NCBI GenBank assembly: GCA_035291645.1
Contig: DATDRQ010000046.1
Coordinates: 1-6,159, forward strand
DNA from: DATDRQ01 sp035291645
GTDB lineage: Bacteria > Chloroflexota > Anaerolineae > Anaerolineales > UBA4823
Direction of reading: 5' to 3'
DNA: 6,159 nt
A model generated the notes under the pieces. The model was not told the origin of the DNA. It saw only the letters and a list, made by a program, of their open reading frames with translations, and made no database searches. This document shows positions 6,021 to 6,159 of this stretch, piece by piece. The position numbers and the translations under genes were made by a program. The stretch's first letter is position 1, and each line of letters opens with the position of its first letter.

Positions 6021-6159
6021 ATCATCCATATGCGCGATGCGGCTGTGGAGCTGGATGCGAGCGAGTATCCGGTCAGCACTCTCCTTCAGCGCCGGTGGGG
6101 GTACCGCACGGTGCTGGCAACCCCGCTACTCCGGGATGGGGAGCCGATCGGGGGCATCG
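6021..6159 (+). pseudogene. Second half of GAF8, in frame after the stop (partial at window edge)
   Basis: 46 codons follow the TAG without another stop and encode the C-terminal half of a GAF domain, with 'RRWGYRTVLATPLLRDGEPIGGI' being the usual core strand-loop-strand. It aligns with GAF4 (NRFGYQMTFAAPLLRHGAAIGAI) and clearly belongs to the domain begun at residue 1277. It could be dead sequence after a nonsense mutation, the continuation of an intact gene if the TAG is a sequence error, or be translated from the ATG at 6030, which has no good ribosome binding site. The window ends before any output domain. Confidence 0.75.

Overview
The window looks like a bacterial chromosomal fragment of moderately high GC content. 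It holds a signalling locus with two genes on the minus strand and one very large gene diverging on the plus strand. The style of the proteins resembles environmental Chloroflexota (Anaerolineae-like): long chains of GAF domains joined by 'ETQRLLKETEQRAAELAIINSVQ'-type helices, and an exported protein with 'ALGISVEELQ...TQEQAD' repeats. This placement rests on remembered family resemblance, not on a search.

Layout. Positions 1-387 (minus) hold the N-terminal part of a response regulator with a complete receiver domain; its C-terminus lies beyond the window edge. Positions 388-654 are non-coding and contain a nested inverted repeat (563-626). Positions 655-1554 (minus) encode a 299-residue exported or membrane-anchored protein with three copies of a helical repeat separated by Gly/Phe-rich segments. 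Positions 1555-1949 form an AT-richer divergent intergenic region with a good -10 hexamer for the plus strand (1793-1798) and four copies of a GTTAAT/ATTAAC word. Positions 1950-6020 (plus) encode a 1356-residue soluble protein made almost entirely of GAF domains, seven complete and one cut, in the type order A-B-C-D-B-A-C-D'.

The most notable point is the end of the large gene. The TAG at 6018-6020 falls in the middle of the eighth GAF domain. The same reading frame continues after it, to the window edge, with the missing half of that GAF domain. The gene is therefore either interrupted by a nonsense mutation (or sequence error), ends naturally at a truncated domain, or is read through. No output domain (histidine kinase, cyclase, GGDEF or similar) is visible, and one may lie downstream.

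How the parts may work together is inference. The multi-GAF protein would be the sensory half of a cytoplasmic signalling protein. The response regulator is a plausible but unproven partner, and the exported repeat protein could be an output or a co-regulated envelope protein. I see no RNA genes, CRISPR arrays, insertion sequences or phage genes.
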